A stretch of 64,000 bases of DNA from Kitasatospora phosalacinea. Its GTDB lineage: Bacteria > Actinomycetota > Actinomycetes > Streptomycetales > Streptomycetaceae. A model generated the notes under the pieces. The model saw only the letters and a list, made by a program, of their open reading frames with translations, had not been told where the DNA came from and made no database searches. A program made the position numbers and the translations under genes. Shown here in pieces: positions 33,464 to 42,286 of the stretch. The stretch is from assembly GCF_030268885.1 (NCBI RefSeq), contig NZ_BSSA01000021.1:1-64000 (forward strand). The letters are read 5' to 3'. Positions within the stretch are counted from its first letter, which is position 1; every line of letters starts with the position of its first letter.

Positions 33464-34243
33464 ATGCCGCTGCTTCCGGGAGCCGAGCCGTACCGCCGAG
33501 CGGGCGGTCCGGTCGGTGTGCTGCTGATCCACGGTTTCACCGGTTCCCCGCAGTCCATGCGCCCGTGGGCCGAACACCTCGCCGACGCCGGACTGACCGT
33601 CTCCGTCCCGCTGCTGCCCGGCCACGGCACCCGCTGGCAGGACCTGCAGCACACCCGCTGGGAGGACTGGTACGCCACCGCCGAGGCCGCCTTCGAGGAA
33701 CTCGCCGCCACCTGCCGGCAGGTCTTCGTCTGCGCGCTCTCGATGGGCGGCTCGCTGGCCCTGAAGCTGGCCGCGCAGCACGGCGACCGGATCTCCGGAC
33801 TGGTGCTCGTCAACCCCTCGGTGCGTTCCGACAACCCCGCGACGGTGCTTCTTCCGCTGCTGCGCCACCTGCTCCCCTCCCTCCCCGGCGTGGCCGGGGA
33901 CATCGCCCTCCCCGGCGCCGCCGAGGTCGGCTACGACCGCGTCCCGCTGCACGCCGCCTGGTCACTGGCCCGGCTGTGGGAGGCGGCCCGGGCGGGAATG
34001 CCGTCGGTGACCCAACCCGTTCTGCTGTTGCACAGTCCGCAGGACCACGTGGTCTCGCCGCGCAACTCGGCGCTGGTGCTCGCCCGGATATCCTCGACCG
34101 ATGTGACGGAGCTGCTGCTCGAGCGCAGCTTCCACGTGGCCACGCTGGACCACGACGCCGGTCTGATCTTCGGGGCGAGCCTCGACTTCGTCCGGCGGCT
34201 GGCCCCGGCAGCGGCGGTCGATGCCGGAACCCACTCGGGCTGA
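33464..34243 (+). CDS. Alpha/beta hydrolase (carboxylesterase / monoacylglycerol lipase type)
   Basis: A 259-residue esterase: oxyanion LIHGFTGSPQSM, nucleophile S93 in VCALSMGGS (the usual first Gly of GxSxG is Ala), D194 in SPQDHVV and H224 in SFHVATLD. Similar to Est30-type carboxylesterases acting on short acyl esters or monoglycerides. ATG 33464 has AGGAG 6 nt upstream. It is divergent from the PlsC-like gene, so a lipid-turnover link is plausible but inferred. Confidence 0.9.
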   Translation: MPLLPGAEPYRRAGGPVGVLLIHGFTGSPQSMRPWAEHLADAGLTVSVPLLPGHGTRWQDLQHTRWEDWYATAEAAFEELAATCRQVFVCALSMGGSLALKLAAQHGDRISGLVLVNPSVRSDNPATVLLPLLRHLLPSLPGVAGDIALPGAAEVGYDRVPLHAAWSLARLWEAARAGMPSVTQPVLLLHSPQDHVVSPRNSALVLARISSTDVTELLLERSFHVATLDHDAGLIFGASLDFVRRLAPAAAVDAGTHSG

Positions 34244-34253
34244 AAGGCCGAAC

Positions 34254-34889
34254 GTGAACGAGACCAGCAAGGCGAACGACGACGAGGACCTGCCCCGCGA
34301 GGAGGCCGAGACCGCCGGGTCGGGCGCCGCGGCCGCCGGGTCGGAGACCGCCGCGCCCGCGCCCGCCGCGCGGGGGTGGCGTCCGGCCGCGGGCAGCCAG
34401 GCCGAGCAGGACGAGATCTTCGCCGCGCTGGTGGCCCAGTTCGACGACCCGGTGGACCTCACCGACCCGGCCTGGCCCGAGGTGGAGAACCTGCGGGCGC
34501 AGAACGAGCGGGAGGGCGGGCGGCGGGGGCCGACCGCGCCCACCACGACCAACGGGGGCCTGGGCGACTTCACCCCGCGGCCGGTGCCCCGGCCGGGCGA
34601 CGGGCCGCGCGACTACACCCCGGCCGAGGACGAGGACGAGGGCCACTTCGTGCCCCCGGAGCCGCCGCCGCTGCCCGAGGCCGAGGTCACCGCCAAGTTC
34701 GCCTGGCTGGCCGTCCTCGGCGGCCCCGCGCTGCTGCTGTTCGACGCCGTGGTCTGGCACGAGGTCTCCGGCTGGCCCGCCTGGGTCGGCCTGCTGTCCT
34801 TCCTGGGCGGCTTCGGCACCCTGGTCGCCCGGATGAAGGACCGCGACGAGGACGAGCCGGAGGACCCGCACGGCGGCGCCGTGGTCTGA
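34254..34889 (+). CDS. Conserved actinobacterial membrane protein of unknown function
   Basis: A 211-residue protein with an acidic, Ala/Glu-rich disordered N-terminus, a conserved-looking QDEIFAALVAQFDDPVDLTD segment near residue 60, a Pro-rich middle (FVPPEPPPLP) and two C-terminal membrane helices (about 142-163 and 167-188). GTG 34254 has AAAGG about 7 nt upstream and lies 10 bases after the esterase stop, so it is in operon with it. No family function known to me. Confidence 0.78.
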   Translation: MNETSKANDDEDLPREEAETAGSGAAAAGSETAAPAPAARGWRPAAGSQAEQDEIFAALVAQFDDPVDLTDPAWPEVENLRAQNEREGGRRGPTAPTTTNGGLGDFTPRPVPRPGDGPRDYTPAEDEDEGHFVPPEPPPLPEAEVTAKFAWLAVLGGPALLLFDAVVWHEVSGWPAWVGLLSFLGGFGTLVARMKDRDEDEPEDPHGGAVV

Positions 34890-34932
34890 ACGGCCCTGCC
34901 GCGCCCGTGGTCCGAACGGCCCTGCCGCGCCC
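34881..34932 (+). repeat. 26-bp tandem duplication across a stop codon
   Basis: Two tandem 26-bp copies (34881-34906, 34907-34932) differing at one base. The first copy contains the stop codon TGA of the upstream gene; the second reads CGA at the same place. Confidence 0.85.
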
Positions 34933-34982
34933 GGGGGTCGGCGGCCGCTCGGGCCGCGTCCGCCCGCCCCCGGGCGGGCCGT

Positions 34983-35744
34983 TCACTCCGGCGGGGGGAT
35001 CCGCAGCGTGGCGAGCACCGGCAGGTGGTCGGTGGCCGCCCGCAGGTCCGCCTCCGAGACGCCCGGCAGCGGGTACGGCACCCCGCAGCCCAGCACCTCG
35101 ACGTCCGGCGTGGCGAACACCCCGTCGATCCGCTGGTAGGGCCGCTTCGGCACCGAGGTGTACGTCCCGCCCCAGGGCGCCTTGGCGTGCGCGTCGGTCA
35201 GCTCCGCCGCGAGCCCCCGCCAACCCGGGCCCTCCGGGGGCTCGTTGAAGTCCCCGGCGATCACCCCCGGTTCGCCCGGCCGCAGTTGGCCCCGCAGCAG
35301 CTCGAACTGCCGTAGCCGCTCGGCCGGTTCGAGGCTGAGGTGGCAGCTGGTCACCGAGAACGGGCGGCTCCCGCCGATCCGCAGCAGTGCGCTCGCGAAG
35401 CCGCGCGCGTGCAGCCCGCGGGTCTTCGGCAGCAGGACGTCCCGGAGTTCCAGCAGGTCCACCCGCAGGTTGCCCAGCAGCAGCGGCCCCGCAGCCACCC
35501 GCCCGCCCCCGGCCAGGATGACCGTCCCGGTCCTGTGCGCCAGCCAGGCGGCCGCCTTCTCGGTCTTCCAGTACCGCGGCGACTCCTGCACGCACACCAC
35601 GTCCGGCTCGCAGGCCCGGATCACCCGGGCCACCGCGGCCCGGTCGTCCCGCAGCGACCGCACGTTGTACGTCAGCACCCGTACCCGCCGTGCACCGTCC
35701 GGCTCCGCCCCGGACGACGCCAACGCAACCTCTGTGTCCGTCAT
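34983..35744 (-). CDS. Endonuclease/exonuclease/phosphatase-family protein
   Basis: A 253-residue protein with the metal-dependent EEP fold: VLTYNVRSL, VCVQES, SVTSCHLSLEP, GVIAGDFNEPP (catalytic Asp/Asn), and ATDHLPVLATL with the terminal Asp-His pair. DNase, phosphodiesterase or phosphatase activity cannot be distinguished from sequence. No signal peptide is visible. ATG 35744 has only a weak ribosome site, so a slightly different start is possible. Confidence 0.88.
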   Translation of the reverse strand: MTDTEVALASSGAEPDGARRVRVLTYNVRSLRDDRAAVARVIRACEPDVVCVQESPRYWKTEKAAAWLAHRTGTVILAGGGRVAAGPLLLGNLRVDLLELRDVLLPKTRGLHARGFASALLRIGGSRPFSVTSCHLSLEPAERLRQFELLRGQLRPGEPGVIAGDFNEPPEGPGWRGLAAELTDAHAKAPWGGTYTSVPKRPYQRIDGVFATPDVEVLGCGVPYPLPGVSEADLRAATDHLPVLATLRIPPPE

Positions 35745-35821
35745 TTGACCGACAGTAACAGCCTCCGCCGCACCGCAGGCGGGGGCGCGAGGAACTGCGC
35801 GCACCGGGCGGCGGACGCCGA

Positions 35822-35866
35822 CGAGGCCGCGACGGGGGCAGTGCTGCGCCACCCGTCGCGGCCTCG
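35822..35866 (-). terminator. Hairpin downstream of glucokinase
   Basis: A perfect 15-bp inverted repeat (35822-35836 and 35852-35866) with a 15-nt loop, just after the glkA stop. No U run, as is usual for high-GC actinomycetes. Confidence 0.7.
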
Positions 35867-35889
35867 CGGTGCGTCCAGCCGCGCGTGGG

Positions 35890-36831
35890 TCAGGTGCGCG
35901 CCAGGTCCGCCGCGCCCGCGATGCCCGCGGCCGAACCCATCGACGCCAGCACCACGTTGGCGCGGGGCCGGGCCGGGCCGCCGGTCAGGTACTTCTCGAA
36001 GCTGGCCGCGACCGGGTCCAGCAGCAGGCTGCCGGAGTCGGAGACGCCGCCGCCCAGGACGAAGACGCCCGGGTCGAACAGCGCGGCGAGGTCGGCCATG
36101 CCGCGGCCGAGCCAGTCGGCGAGCTCCGCGTAGCAGGAGAGCGCCAGCGCGTCGCCCTCCTCGGCGGCCTCGGTGATGTGGATGCCGCGGATGGTCTCGG
36201 CGACGCCGTCGTTGAGTTCGAGCATCCGCTTGCCCGCGATCGGGTCGGCGGCGGCGCGCTCGCGGCCGTAGCGGCGCAGGGCGCGCCCGGAGCCGTACTG
36301 CTCCCAGCAGCCGTGGCCGCCGCAGCCGCAGGGCAGGCCGTCGGGCACCATGTTGAGGTGGCCGATCTCGCCGGCCACGCCGAACCGGCCGCGGTGCAGC
36401 CGGCCGTCGAGGACGATGCCGCCACCGATGCCGGTGCCGACGGTGATCAGGATCATGTCCTCGTACTCGGCGGCGGCGCCGAACCGGAACTCGGCCCAGG
36501 CGGCGCAGTTGGCGTCGTTCTCGACGACGGTCTGCAGGCCGGTGAGTTCCTCGACGCGCTGCTTGAGGGGCTCGTTCTCCCAGGCGATGTTGGGCGCCAT
36601 CAGGACGGTGGAGCGGTCCCGGTTGACGAACCCGGGGGCACCCACGCCGACCGCGTTGACGTCGGGGTACTGCTCCTTCAACTCCCGTACGCCCTGGGCG
36701 ATGGCATCGACCGCCCACTGGGGGTCGGCCGGGGTCGGCACCCGGGTCTTGGCCAGAATCTCGCCGGACTCGTCGACCACGCCTGCTGCGATCTTGGTAC
36801 CGCCGACGTCCACGCCGATGGTCAGAGCCAT
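35890..36831 (-). CDS. glkA: ROK-family glucokinase
   Basis: A 313-residue ATP-dependent glucokinase: IGVDVGGTKIAAGVVD phosphate loop, ENDANCAAWAE with the catalytic Asp, GTGIGGGIVLDG, and the zinc-binding ROK signature with CGCGGHGCWEQYGSG. In S. coelicolor GlkA also mediates carbon catabolite repression, and the gene order here (small gene then glkA) is the same. GAGGGAC precedes the ATG; an 8-bp hairpin (36860-36883) lies in the leader. Confidence 0.96.
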   Translation of the reverse strand: MALTIGVDVGGTKIAAGVVDESGEILAKTRVPTPADPQWAVDAIAQGVRELKEQYPDVNAVGVGAPGFVNRDRSTVLMAPNIAWENEPLKQRVEELTGLQTVVENDANCAAWAEFRFGAAAEYEDMILITVGTGIGGGIVLDGRLHRGRFGVAGEIGHLNMVPDGLPCGCGGHGCWEQYGSGRALRRYGRERAAADPIAGKRMLELNDGVAETIRGIHITEAAEEGDALALSCYAELADWLGRGMADLAALFDPGVFVLGGGVSDSGSLLLDPVAASFEKYLTGGPARPRANVVLASMGSAAGIAGAADLART

Positions 36832-36859
36832 GTGTCCCTCAGCTATTCACTCGTTCCCG

Positions 36860-36883
36860 CTCAGCGGAACCGTACCCGCTGAG
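36860..36883 (-). promoter_or_regulatory. Stem-loop in the glkA leader
   Basis: A perfect 8-bp stem (36860-36867 with 36876-36883) and 8-nt loop, 29-52 bases upstream of the glkA start. It may terminate read-through from the upstream gene or modulate glkA expression. Confidence 0.45.
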
Positions 36884-37027
36884 GGGTACCCACGTATACA
36901 GTCAGGCGTACATTATTCGAAGGCAATTCCCGGCCGATTGGTCATGGTGCCTTCAGAAGTCATACCAACGGTACCGTTCAGTAGCTGGTCGTGACCGTAG
37001 CGTGACGTCGCCGTTCGACCGGATTAA

Positions 37028-37345
37028 CTACTTGTCGGACGCCTCCGCGACCCCGTCCAGGTCCACCCGCTCGGCCTCGGCGTGTTGGGGCGCGGACCAG
37101 CGCCGTTCGTGTCCGGCGACGGCGGCCCGGTAGGCGGCCAGCAGCTCCCCGCCCGCGGCGGCGAGGTGGCCGTACACCTCGGGGTTGGACTCGCGCAGCC
37201 GGCCGCCGACCTCCACGGCCTTGCCGCCCAGCGCGGCGGCGAACCTCCGCACCTCCTCCACCAGCGGCGCGAACTCCGCCGCCCCGCCCGGCCGTTCCGA
37301 CCGCTCCTGCCGGCCCTGCTCGTCCTGCTGCTCTTCGGTGCTCAC
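37028..37345 (-). CDS. Small DUF5304-type protein upstream of glkA
   Basis: A 105-residue protein: Gln/Glu-rich N-terminus, then FAPLVEEVRRFAAALGGKAVEVGGRLRES and a helical middle with HLAAAGGELLAAYRAAVAGHERRW, likely an amphipathic helical bundle. GTG 37345 has AGGAG about 7 nt upstream; the ATG at 37363 overlaps that ribosome site. It is the syntenic equivalent of SCO2127, reported in streptomycetes to stimulate glucokinase expression and glucose uptake (from memory). The mechanism is not known. Confidence 0.78.
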   Translation of the reverse strand: MSTEEQQDEQGRQERSERPGGAAEFAPLVEEVRRFAAALGGKAVEVGGRLRESNPEVYGHLAAAGGELLAAYRAAVAGHERRWSAPQHAEAERVDLDGVAEASDK

Positions 37346-37372
37346 CGCACCACTCCTCTCCATCGGTACGGG

Positions 37373-38539
37373 CTACCCGCGCGGCCAGAGCGCCGGGTCG
37401 GGGGCGAACCGCACCGACAGCACCCCGTCCGCCAGTCCGGCCCCGCTGACCGTGCAACGGCGCAGCGCGGACGGGAGTGCCAGGACCCGCCGGTAACCTC
37501 CGACGCCGAGCACGAGTTCGTCGCCGCGGCGCAGCAGTTCGAGCTCGCCGCGGTCGGCGCCGGGCAGCGGCAGGTGCCAGAGCAGGAGGTTCTCGGCGGC
37601 GAGCCGGTCCTCGATCCGGGGGTCGGCGGGGGTGGGCGGGTGCGGGGCGCCCGCGGCGTAGAGCCGCTCGGCGAGCTCCTCCAGGCCGCCGTCCGGCTGC
37701 CGGGCGACCAGCACCGGCACCCCGCCCACCTGCTCGGCGAGGGCGGCGAGTTGGTCGTCCTGCCGGGCGGCCGCGGCGGCCAGCCAGGGGTCGGGCGAGC
37801 CGGCCGCGGCGGCGGGCAGCGCGCCGTGCGCGACCACGGCGTCCAGCGGGAGGCCGTGCAGGGCGAGCCCGGCCCTGATCCGGGCCAGCGCGCGGGGGGC
37901 GGGGCGGGCGGCGTCCAGGACGAGGCGGACGGTGGTGCCGGGGGCGGTGATCGCGGCGGCGGCCTCGGCGAGCGCGGCGGAGGCGGCGGCCCGGGCCTCG
38001 AACAGCCTGTCGGTGGGCATCGGGACGCCCGCCAGGTTGGCCAGCAGCGGGCGCAGCGCGCGGGCGGCCTGGCGCTGCTCGGGCAGCAACCGGGCGAGGT
38101 AGCGCTCCAGTTGGGCGGGCAGGGCGAGGGTGGCGACCAGTTCGGCGGGCGGCGGGGCGGCGACCACCAGCACCTCGGCCTTGGCCCGGGGCAGCGCCCG
38201 CAGCAGGGCGAGGGCGCGGGTGCCGGGCAGCGGGGCGAGCTCCTCGGGGTCGAGCGGCTGGGCGCCGATCAGGTCGAGGGCGGGGGCCAGCCGGTCGCGG
38301 TAGCCGTCGAGGGCGGTCCGGAAGGCGGCCTGCTCGTCGATCCGGGCGACGGCCAGGTGCCGCTCCAGCTCGACGGGTTCGGGGCCGAGCCGGGCGCCCA
38401 GCAGGTCGTCGACGGCGCGGTGCGGGTCGTCGGCGGCGAGCAGCAGGGTGTCGCTGCCCCGCCGGGCGTGGTGCAGGGCGGTGGCGGCGGCGATCCGGCC
38501 GGCTTCCGGGCCGCTGACCAGTACGGTGCGGGTGGCCAC
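37373..38539 (-). CDS. ArsA-like ATPase-fold protein with degenerate P-loop
   Basis: A 388-residue protein with ArsA/GET3-like layout: N-terminal TVLVSGPEAGRIAAATALHHARRG, a central helical region, VRLVLDAARPAPRALARIRAGLALHGL and a C-terminal beta-rich tail (ELELLRRGDELVLGVGGYRR) like that seen in actinobacterial ArsA relatives. The P-loop lacks both lysines of KGGVGKT (here GPEAGRIA), so ATP hydrolysis is doubtful. It overlaps in context with the SRPBCC gene 8 bases upstream, matching M. tuberculosis Rv2184c-Rv2185c. GTG 38539 is the likely start. Confidence 0.82.
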   Translation of the reverse strand: MATRTVLVSGPEAGRIAAATALHHARRGSDTLLLAADDPHRAVDDLLGARLGPEPVELERHLAVARIDEQAAFRTALDGYRDRLAPALDLIGAQPLDPEELAPLPGTRALALLRALPRAKAEVLVVAAPPPAELVATLALPAQLERYLARLLPEQRQAARALRPLLANLAGVPMPTDRLFEARAAASAALAEAAAAITAPGTTVRLVLDAARPAPRALARIRAGLALHGLPLDAVVAHGALPAAAAGSPDPWLAAAAARQDDQLAALAEQVGGVPVLVARQPDGGLEELAERLYAAGAPHPPTPADPRIEDRLAAENLLLWHLPLPGADRGELELLRRGDELVLGVGGYRRVLALPSALRRCTVSGAGLADGVLSVRFAPDPALWPRG

Positions 38540-38547
38540 GGGCCCGG

Positions 38548-38991
38548 TCAGCCCTCGACGCGCTTCTTCAGCCCGGCCAGCGCCCGGTCGATGATGACCT
38601 TCTCGGCCTTGCGCTTGATCATGCCGAGCATCGGGATCTTGACGTCCACGGCCAGCTGGTAGGTGACCTCGGTGCCCTTCGCCGGCCCCTTGCCCGCCGG
38701 GGCGAGCGCGTACGAGCCGTCCAGGGCGCGCAGCATCTGGCTGCTGACCAGGGTCCAGCTGACCTCGCGGTCGCCGTCCCAGGTGTAGGCGAGGGTGTGC
38801 TCGTCGCGGATGGCCCCGGCGTCCAGCAGCAGGCGCACCTTGGCGGCGCGGCCGTCGGGGCCGGTCTCCAGGACGTCGACCTCCTTGACCTCGCCGGTCC
38901 ACTGCGGGTACGCGGCGAAGTCGGCGATCACCGCCATGACCTCGGCCGGGGTGGCGTCGATGACAATGCTCGACCTGGTGTGCTCCGCCAT
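38548..38991 (-). CDS. SRPBCC (polyketide cyclase/START-like) protein
   Basis: A 147-residue START-like protein: SSIVIDATPAEVMAVIADFAAYPQWTGEVKEVDVL and a C-terminal amphipathic helix (RKAEKVIIDRALAGLKKRV) form the usual hydrophobic cavity fold. Ligand unknown. GGAGG precedes the ATG. It pairs with the ArsA-like gene as in M. tuberculosis Rv2185c-Rv2184c and is divergent from the acyl-CoA synthetase, hinting at lipid handling. Confidence 0.88.
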   Translation of the reverse strand: MAEHTRSSIVIDATPAEVMAVIADFAAYPQWTGEVKEVDVLETGPDGRAAKVRLLLDAGAIRDEHTLAYTWDGDREVSWTLVSSQMLRALDGSYALAPAGKGPAKGTEVTYQLAVDVKIPMLGMIKRKAEKVIIDRALAGLKKRVEG

Positions 38992-39239
38992 TGCGGCCTC
39001 CGCGATCTCCCTGTGCTGCTGTGCGCCCAGCAGAGGCTATCGCGGGCGGGAGCACGCGTTTCCCGCGCGGGCACCTACCGGCGGGTCACCTGCGTCCTGC
39101 CGTAGGGTGCGAATCGGTCCACCCGCACGCCCGACCTGCGGTGTGACGATCGGAACACCGGGGTCGACCCCTCTGGTCGAACGCACCTACCCGGCAGTAA
39201 CGTCCAGTCGTCCCGCAGCGTCGCAGACGAGGAGCAGTC

Positions 39240-41036
39240 TTGCTCGACGAGTTCAGCCTTCCGGCCCGCTACCAGGTACCGAGCGACGGCAACCTCGCCG
39301 ACCTGGTCCACCAGAACGCGGAGCGGCACCCGGGCGTCGCTGTGCTCAGCCGCAAGGCCGCCGGGCAGTGGCAGGACCTCACCGCCGCCCAGTTCCTCGC
39401 CGAGGTGCACGCCGTCGCCAAGGGCCTGGTCGCCAGCGGCATCGGCCCCGGCGACCGGGTCGCCGTGATGTCCCGCACCCGCTACGAGTGGACGCTGCTC
39501 GACTTCGCGATCTGGACCGCGGGCGCGATCACCGTCCCCGTGTACGAGACCTCCTCCGCCGAGCAGGTCCGGTGGATCCTCGGCGACTCCGGCGCGCTCG
39601 CCGTGGTCACCGAGACCGACCAGCACGCCGCCGTGGTCGAGGAGGTCCGCGGCGAACTGCCCGACCTCGAGCACGCCTGGCAGATCGAGCGGGGCGGCGT
39701 CGCCGCCCTCACCGCGGCCGGCACCGGCGTGGACGACGCCGTGATCGCCGAACGCCGCGTCCTGGCCGGGCCGGACTCGGTCGCCACCATCGTCTACACC
39801 TCCGGCACCACCGGCCGCCCCAAGGGCTGCCAGCTCACCCACGGCAACTTCCTCGCCGAACTGGGCAACGTCACCGCCCGGATGCCCGAGCTGTTCCGCA
39901 CCGGCGAGTCCTCCGTCCTGCTGTTCCTGCCGCTGGCCCACGTGCTCGGCCGGATCGCCGAGATCGCCGCGGCCGTCGCCCCGGTCAAGCTCGGCCACGT
40001 CTCCGACATCAAGAACGTCACCGAGGAACTCGGCTCCTTCAAGCCGACCCTGATCCTCGGCGTCCCCCGGGTCTTCGAGAAGGTCTACAACACGGCCCGC
40101 GCCAAGGCCCAGGCCGACGGCAAGGGCGGGATCTTCGACCGCGCCGCCGACACCGCCGTCGCCTACAGCCGCGCCCTCGACGCCGGCGGCCCCTCGCTCG
40201 GCCTGCGGATCCGCCACGCGGTCTTCGACAGGCTCGTCTACGGCAAGCTCCGGGCCGCCCTCGGCGGCCGCTGCCGCTACGCCATCTCCGGCGGCGCCCC
40301 GCTCGGCGAACGGCTCGGCCACTTCTACCGCGGCATCGGCTTCGTCGTCCTGGAGGGCTACGGCCTCACCGAGTCCTGCGCCGCCACCGCCTTCAACCCC
40401 CACGACAGGCCCAAGATCGGCACCGTCGGCCAGCCCCTGCCCGGCTCCGCCGTCCGGATCGCCGAGGACGGCGAGGTCCTGCTCAAGGGCCCGCAGGTCT
40501 TCACCGGCTACTGGAACAACCCGGCCGCCACCGCCGACGCCCTGCGCGACGGCTGGTTCGCCACCGGCGACCTCGGCACCCTCGACGACGAGGGCTACCT
40601 CACCATCACCGGCCGCAAGAAGGAGATCATCGTCACCGCGGGCGGCAAGAACGTCGCCCCCGCCGTGATCGAGGACCGCATCCGCGCCCACGCGATCATC
40701 GGCGAGGTCATGGTGGTCGGCGACCGCAAGCCCTTCATCGCCTGCCTGGTCACCGTCGACGACGAGTTCTTCCCGCGCTGGAAGGCCCTCAACGGCAAGC
40801 CCGCCGACGCGACGGTCGAACAGCTCCGCGAGGACCCCGACCTGCTCGCCGCCGTCCAGGCCGCGATCGACGACGGCAACCAGGCCGTCTCGCACGCCGA
40901 GGCCGTCAAGAAGTTCCACCTGCTGACCACCACCTTCACCGAGGCCGGCGGCCACCTCACCCCCTCCCTCAAGCTCAAGCGCAACGTCGTCCTGAAGGAC
41001 TTCGCCGCCGAGATCGAGGGCCTCTACACCAAGTAG
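39240..41036 (+). CDS. Long-chain fatty acid-CoA ligase (FadD15-like)
   Basis: A 598-residue adenylate-forming enzyme: P-loop YTSGTTGRPKGCQLTHGN, YGLTESCAATAFNP, YWNNPAATADALRDGWFATGDLG, and the terminal GRKKEIIVTAGGKNVAP core motif. Such enzymes activate long-chain fatty acids; the syntenic M. tuberculosis gene is fadD15. The start is TTG 39240 with GAGGAG 5-6 nt upstream. It converges on the glycosyltransferase gene. Confidence 0.94.
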   Translation: MLDEFSLPARYQVPSDGNLADLVHQNAERHPGVAVLSRKAAGQWQDLTAAQFLAEVHAVAKGLVASGIGPGDRVAVMSRTRYEWTLLDFAIWTAGAITVPVYETSSAEQVRWILGDSGALAVVTETDQHAAVVEEVRGELPDLEHAWQIERGGVAALTAAGTGVDDAVIAERRVLAGPDSVATIVYTSGTTGRPKGCQLTHGNFLAELGNVTARMPELFRTGESSVLLFLPLAHVLGRIAEIAAAVAPVKLGHVSDIKNVTEELGSFKPTLILGVPRVFEKVYNTARAKAQADGKGGIFDRAADTAVAYSRALDAGGPSLGLRIRHAVFDRLVYGKLRAALGGRCRYAISGGAPLGERLGHFYRGIGFVVLEGYGLTESCAATAFNPHDRPKIGTVGQPLPGSAVRIAEDGEVLLKGPQVFTGYWNNPAATADALRDGWFATGDLGTLDDEGYLTITGRKKEIIVTAGGKNVAPAVIEDRIRAHAIIGEVMVVGDRKPFIACLVTVDDEFFPRWKALNGKPADATVEQLREDPDLLAAVQAAIDDGNQAVSHAEAVKKFHLLTTTFTEAGGHLTPSLKLKRNVVLKDFAAEIEGLYTK

Positions 41037-41143
41037 TCGCGCACCCCGACAGGGGCGCGGGGAACTGCGCGACCGACCACCCGCCCACCGCAGGGTCGCG
41101 GCACCGGACGAACCCCGTCCCGCGCCGCGGCCCCGGAACGGGT

Positions 41144-42286
41144 CTACCGCTCCTGCAGCAGCCCCGTCAGCCGCTCCGCGAGCATGTCCCACCGCCAGGC
41201 CTCGTGCACCCACTTGCGCCCGGCCTCGCCCATCTCGCGCCGCAGCCCCTCGTCCCCGAGCAGCCGCACCAGCCGCTCCGCGAGCAGCTCCTCCCCGCCC
41301 GTCCCCGGCACCACGTACCCCGTCTCGCCCTCGCGGACCGCGTCCGGCGCCCCGCCGGAGTCCCCGGCGACGACCGGCAGTCCGGTGGCGGAGGCCTCCA
41401 GGTAGACGATGCCGAGGCCCTCGACGTCCAGTCCGCCGCGGCGGGTGCGGCAGGGCATCGCGAAGACGTCCCCGGCCCCGTAGTGGGCGGGCAGCTCCTC
41501 CCAGGGGACGGCACCGGTGAAGACCACCGAGGAGCGCACGCCGACCGTGTCGACGAGCTTCTCCAACTCGGCCCGGTGGGGCCCGCCCCCGACGATCAGC
41601 AGCACCGCGTCGGGCTGGGCGGCCAGCACCCGCGGCAGGGCCCGGATCAGCGTGTCCTGCCCCTTGCGCGGCACCAGCCGCGACACGCACACCACCACCG
41701 GCCGCCCGCTGAGCCCGAGCCGGGCCCGCACCGCGTCGCCGCCGGAGTCCGGCCGGAAGGTGGACTCGTCGACGCCGGGCGGGAGTTGGACCATCCGCCG
41801 GGCGGCGTCCGGCCCGACGGCGCGGGCGATCCGGGAGCGGGTGTACTCGCCGAGGTAGGTGAGCACGTCCGTCCCGGCCCCGATCCGGCGCAGCAGCTGG
41901 GCGGAGAGGGGCAGTTGGGCCCAGGCGGCCTCGTGGCCGTGGGTCATGCCGAGCAGCCGCTCGGCCCCGGCCCGGCGCAGGGCGGGGGCCATCAGGCCGA
42001 GCGGGGCGGCCGCGCCGAACCAGACGGAGGTGCAGCCCTCGGCGCGGAGGATCTCGGCGGCCCGCCGGGTGGTCCGCGGGGTCGGGAGCATCATCCTGGT
42101 GCGGTCGCGGACCACCCGGAAGGGCTGCCGGGCGTCGAACTCGGCGACCTCCCGGCCGTCCTTCCAGGTGGAGGCGTACACCACCACCGAGTCGGCGGGC
42201 TGCCGGACGGCCATGCTGTGGACGAACGCCTGGATGCCGCCGGGCCGGGGCGGGAAGTCGTTGGTGACGATGAGGGTCTTGTGCAT
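41144..42286 (-). CDS. GT4 mannosyltransferase (PimB'-like)
   Basis: A 380-residue GT-B glycosyltransferase: TLIVTNDFPPRPGGIQAF at the N-terminus, VCVSRLVPRKGQDTLIRALP at the start of the C-terminal Rossmann domain, and the E-x7-E region DVEGLGIVYLEASATGLPVVAG for nucleotide-sugar binding. By synteny and sequence it corresponds to PimB' (Rv2188c), which adds the second mannose to phosphatidylinositol monomannoside. ATG 42286 was chosen where homology begins; no strong ribosome site is visible. Confidence 0.9.
   Translation of the reverse strand: MHKTLIVTNDFPPRPGGIQAFVHSMAVRQPADSVVVYASTWKDGREVAEFDARQPFRVVRDRTRMMLPTPRTTRRAAEILRAEGCTSVWFGAAAPLGLMAPALRRAGAERLLGMTHGHEAAWAQLPLSAQLLRRIGAGTDVLTYLGEYTRSRIARAVGPDAARRMVQLPPGVDESTFRPDSGGDAVRARLGLSGRPVVVCVSRLVPRKGQDTLIRALPRVLAAQPDAVLLIVGGGPHRAELEKLVDTVGVRSSVVFTGAVPWEELPAHYGAGDVFAMPCRTRRGGLDVEGLGIVYLEASATGLPVVAGDSGGAPDAVREGETGYVVPGTGGEELLAERLVRLLGDEGLRREMGEAGRKWVHEAWRWDMLAERLTGLLQER

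Noticed and set aside
33302..33952. Long N-terminal extension of the PlsC-like protein
   Set aside because: It covers the divergent esterase gene antisense and has no domain; TTG 33301 with AGGAGG explains the start.
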